Part shown: in pieces, positions 61,848 to 64,000 of the stretch
Position numbering within the stretch: the first letter of the stretch is position 1
Layout of the letters: every line of letters begins with the position of its first letter
From: Clostridium sp. CMCC3677
GTDB lineage: Bacteria > Bacillota > Clostridia > Clostridiales > Clostridiaceae
NCBI RefSeq assembly: GCF_023845585.1
Contig: NZ_JAMQHS010000001.1
Span: 434,001-498,000, forward strand
DNA length: 64,000 nucleotides
Direction of reading: 5' to 3'
Notes under the pieces: model-generated
The model's input: only the letters and a program-made list of their open reading frames with translations
What the model was told of the DNA's origin: nothing
Databases searched by the model: none
Position numbers and translations under genes: made by a program

Positions 61848-62009
61848 AGTTATATAGTCATTTCAACAGTAAAATTTGATTTTAGTTTGTTCAAGATTAT
61901 ATAAATTTATACTGCTAAATATGGAGCGTGATTTGTTAAAAGTAGTAAATGAAGTAGACAATGAATGTATGCATACGATAATATTATAAATATTGCTATT
62001 AAAATATCC

Positions 62010-62070
62010 AATTTATCACAATAAAAGCATCTATAATATGATAATGGTTTTCATTTACAAGTGATAAATT
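62010..62070. other. Spaced 10-base inverted repeat before the chemoreceptor gene
   Basis: AATTTATCAC (62010-62019) and GTGATAAATT (62061-62070) are perfect inverted copies 41 bases apart. Otherwise the 461-base gap (61848-62308) shows only AT-rich sequence. Confidence 0.35.
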
Positions 62071-62308
62071 ATATGTTATATTATTTTTAGATTTAATTTT
62101 ATCATATCAAATCTGATTCTATTAGGTTCTTATGAAAAATAGATTAACATTTTGCAGAACTACTAATTCTTTGAAAGTTGAATAAGTTTGTTAATTAATA
62201 TTTTTTGTCAAACTACTTATCCAAGCTAAATTTATTGTGTTTCTAAAATTTGAGAAGAGCAATGCTCATATAACTTAACAGATGAGGAAAAATACTAAGG
62301 AGGATTTC

Positions 62309-63991
62309 ATGAAGATTAAAGATATGCCAATATATAAAAAACTAATAGTTTCATTTATTGGAATAGCAATAATTTCAATAATATCAGGTTTAATTGCACT
62401 TGGTTTTCTAATAAAAACTAATAAGGATTATCAATATGCTTTGGTTAATTATGGATTTTCACAAGGTGATATTGGGAAATTAGGTATGGAGATTCAAAAA
62501 TCTAGAGCGATTGTACGTGATATTATATTTTTAGAAAATAAGGATGAACTATTAGAATCTCAAAACTTACTTGATGAATGTGAGAATAAAATAAGTGAAT
62601 TATTACAAGAAATTGGAAATAAAAGTATGACAGATAAAGAAAAAGAAATATTTAATAATCTTAAGGATTCAGTTGAAAAGTATGATACTGTTAGAACAAA
62701 AGTAGTTAATTTAGGGCTAGGTAATAAAAATCAGGAATCATTAGATTTATTTAGAAAAGAAGGTAAACCTGTTATAGCAAATATAACTACTTTAGCAGAT
62801 GAACTTTTAAATAATAATATTATTGATTGTGATAAAGTTTCAAATAGATTAAGAATATTATCATTCATTGCAATATTGGCAGTAATATCATGTATAATAA
62901 TTTCTTTTGTATTAACTATAGTATTGGCAAAGCGTATTTCAAAGTTGATAAGTAATCCAATAAATGACATGGTAAATATTGCGAATGAAATATCACAAGG
63001 AAATTTAAATGTTTCAATTGAATCAACATCAAAGGATGAAATTGGAGAATTAACTGATGCATTTTCTAAAATGGTTAAATCTTTAAAGGCTTATATTGAT
63101 GATATAGAGAATGTTTTGGAGAATGTTTCAAATGGAAACTTGAACATAGAAACTGAAGTAGAGTATAAGGGAAACTTTCTTGAAATAAAAAGTTCATTAT
63201 ATAATATTTTGCAATCCTTAAATGAAGTATTTGGTGAAATTAGAGAGGCATCTAATCAAGTTACTGGAGGCTCAGAACAAGTTTCAACAACTGCACAAGT
63301 TTTATCAGAAGGATCTACAAATCAAGCAAGTTCAGTGGAAGAATTATCAGCATCAATGCAAAGAATAAATGAAAAAGTAAAAAATAATGCTGAAAATGCA
63401 GATAATACTAATGAGATAACAATTAAACTACTTGAAGATGTACAAAAAAGTAATGATGAAATGAAAAATATGTTAAGCTCAATGAATAAGATAGAAAAAT
63501 CATCCAATGATATAAATAATATTATTAAGGCTATTGATGACATAGCAGCACAAACTAATTTGCTTGCATTAAATGCTGCAATAGAAGCAGCTAGAGCAGG
63601 TGAGGCAGGAAAAGGTTTTGCTGTAGTGGCTGAAGAGGTAAGAAAGTTAGCAAATCAAAGTGCACAAGCTTCAAAACAAACAGCTATATTAATTGAAGAA
63701 GCAATAAATAACATAATTACTGGGAAAAATTTAGCAAATAATACAGCAGAAAATTTATTAGAAGTAGTTAATAAAGTAAATAAAGTTACAGCATTAGTTT
63801 GTGATATAGCATCTTCATCAGAAGAACAAGCAGAATCAATTGCACAAGTGAATAGTGGTATTATCCAAATTTCAGATATTATTCAATCTAATTCAGCAAT
63901 ATCAGAAGAAAGTGCTGCTGCAAGTGAAGAATTAACAGCACAAGCAGAAACTTTGAATACAATGATAAGAAGACTTAAATTGAGAAAATAA
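62309..63991 (+). CDS. Methyl-accepting chemotaxis protein
   Basis: 560 residues. First membrane helix about 12-32, extracytoplasmic four-helix sensor domain (about 33-180) with a [24 protein letters not shown] helix, second membrane helix about 190-212 ([20 protein letters not shown]), HAMP linker ([21 protein letters not shown]) and a methyl-accepting signalling domain with the conserved hairpin tip [41 protein letters not shown] (about 410-450). The ligand is unknown. The start is the ATG at 62309 after AAGGAGGATTTC; an ATG at 62282 lacks a site. The gene ends 9 bases before the window does. Confidence 0.94.
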   Translation: MKIKDMPIYKKLIVSFIGIAIISIISGLIALGFLIKTNKDYQYALVNYGFSQGDIGKLGMEIQKSRAIVRDIIFLENKDELLESQNLLDECENKISELLQEIGNKSMTDKEKEIFNNLKDSVEKYDTVRTKVVNLGLGNKNQESLDLFRKEGKPVIANITTLADELLNNNIIDCDKVSNRLRILSFIAILAVISCIIISFVLTIVLAKRISKLISNPINDMVNIANEISQGNLNVSIESTSKDEIGELTDAFSKMVKSLKAYIDDIENVLENVSNGNLNIETEVEYKGNFLEIKSSLYNILQSLNEVFGEIREASNQVTGGSEQVSTTAQVLSEGSTNQASSVEELSASMQRINEKVKNNAENADNTNEITIKLLEDVQKSNDEMKNMLSSMNKIEKSSNDINNIIKAIDDIAAQTNLLALNAAIEAARAGEAGKGFAVVAEEVRKLANQSAQASKQTAILIEEAINNIITGKNLANNTAENLLEVVNKVNKVTALVCDIASSSEEQAESIAQVNSGIIQISDIIQSNSAISEESAAASEELTAQAETLNTMIRRLKLRK

Positions 63992-64000
63992 ATTTAAAAT

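Overview
The window is AT-rich, densely coded DNA from a strict anaerobe of the Firmicutes, most likely a Clostridium sensu stricto of the butyricum/beijerinckii type. This rests on AGGAGG-type ribosome binding sites, AT-biased codons, spore coat genes (cotJABC), a reverse-type rubrerythrin, a membrane pyrophosphatase, NfnAB, anaerobic sulfite reductase and meso-diaminopimelate dehydrogenase. No rRNA, tRNA, CRISPR array or intact transposase gene is visible. The species call is inference.

Layout. 0.1-12.8 kb is mostly housekeeping: a small atypical kinase, a permease, enolase, SecG, membrane pyrophosphatase, RNase R, SmpB and the bifurcating transhydrogenase NfnAB. 13-17 kb holds molybdate uptake (modABC) divergent from a regulator that joins a DNA-binding domain to a molybdate-type binding domain. 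16.9-21.3 kb has a Crp-family regulator followed by a hydrosulfide-channel-like FNT protein and asrABC (sulfite to sulfide). 21.4-22.5 kb is cotJCBA, including a 55-residue CotJA. 22.7-29.8 kb has a secreted M13 peptidase, a two-gene DNA-repair radical SAM module with an SOS box in its promoter, a HAD phosphatase, a 38-residue membrane peptide and an NADH oxidase/CoA-disulfide reductase. 30-33.2 kb is a Fur-boxed feoA-feoA-feoB locus with a Cys-rich partner. 33.3-38.5 kb has an HNH-motif protein, a DUF1540 protein, reverse rubrerythrin and nadABC.

38.6-39.0 kb lacks a gene but carries a strong promoter, a Fur-like operator and a strong terminator: a candidate iron-controlled small RNA. 40.1-42.7 kb is a queuosine salvage operon (hydrolase, ECF S component, radical SAM lyase) behind a preQ1-I riboswitch and two tandem terminators. 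43-51.3 kb is an iron/siderophore island: two related binding lipoproteins with duplicated upstream regions, an AraC regulator behind a Fur box, two FecCD permeases, an ATPase, an exporter-fold ABC protein and a DtxR-type repressor. 51.6-64 kb has a secreted nuclease, a cyclase/MarR pair, a VanZ-RDD fusion, an ECF sigma/anti-sigma pair, ddh, a DeoR/HAD pair, a secreted helical protein and a chemotaxis receptor.

Two threads run through the window. First, metal and redox control: Fur-like operators at four places, DtxR, molybdate and sulfite systems. Second, a family of short inverted-repeat elements (MITE-like) in at least nine intergenic gaps, usually just behind a terminator. Two copies have perfect 10-base flanking direct repeats, and one of these sits inside the loop of the pyrophosphatase gene's terminator.
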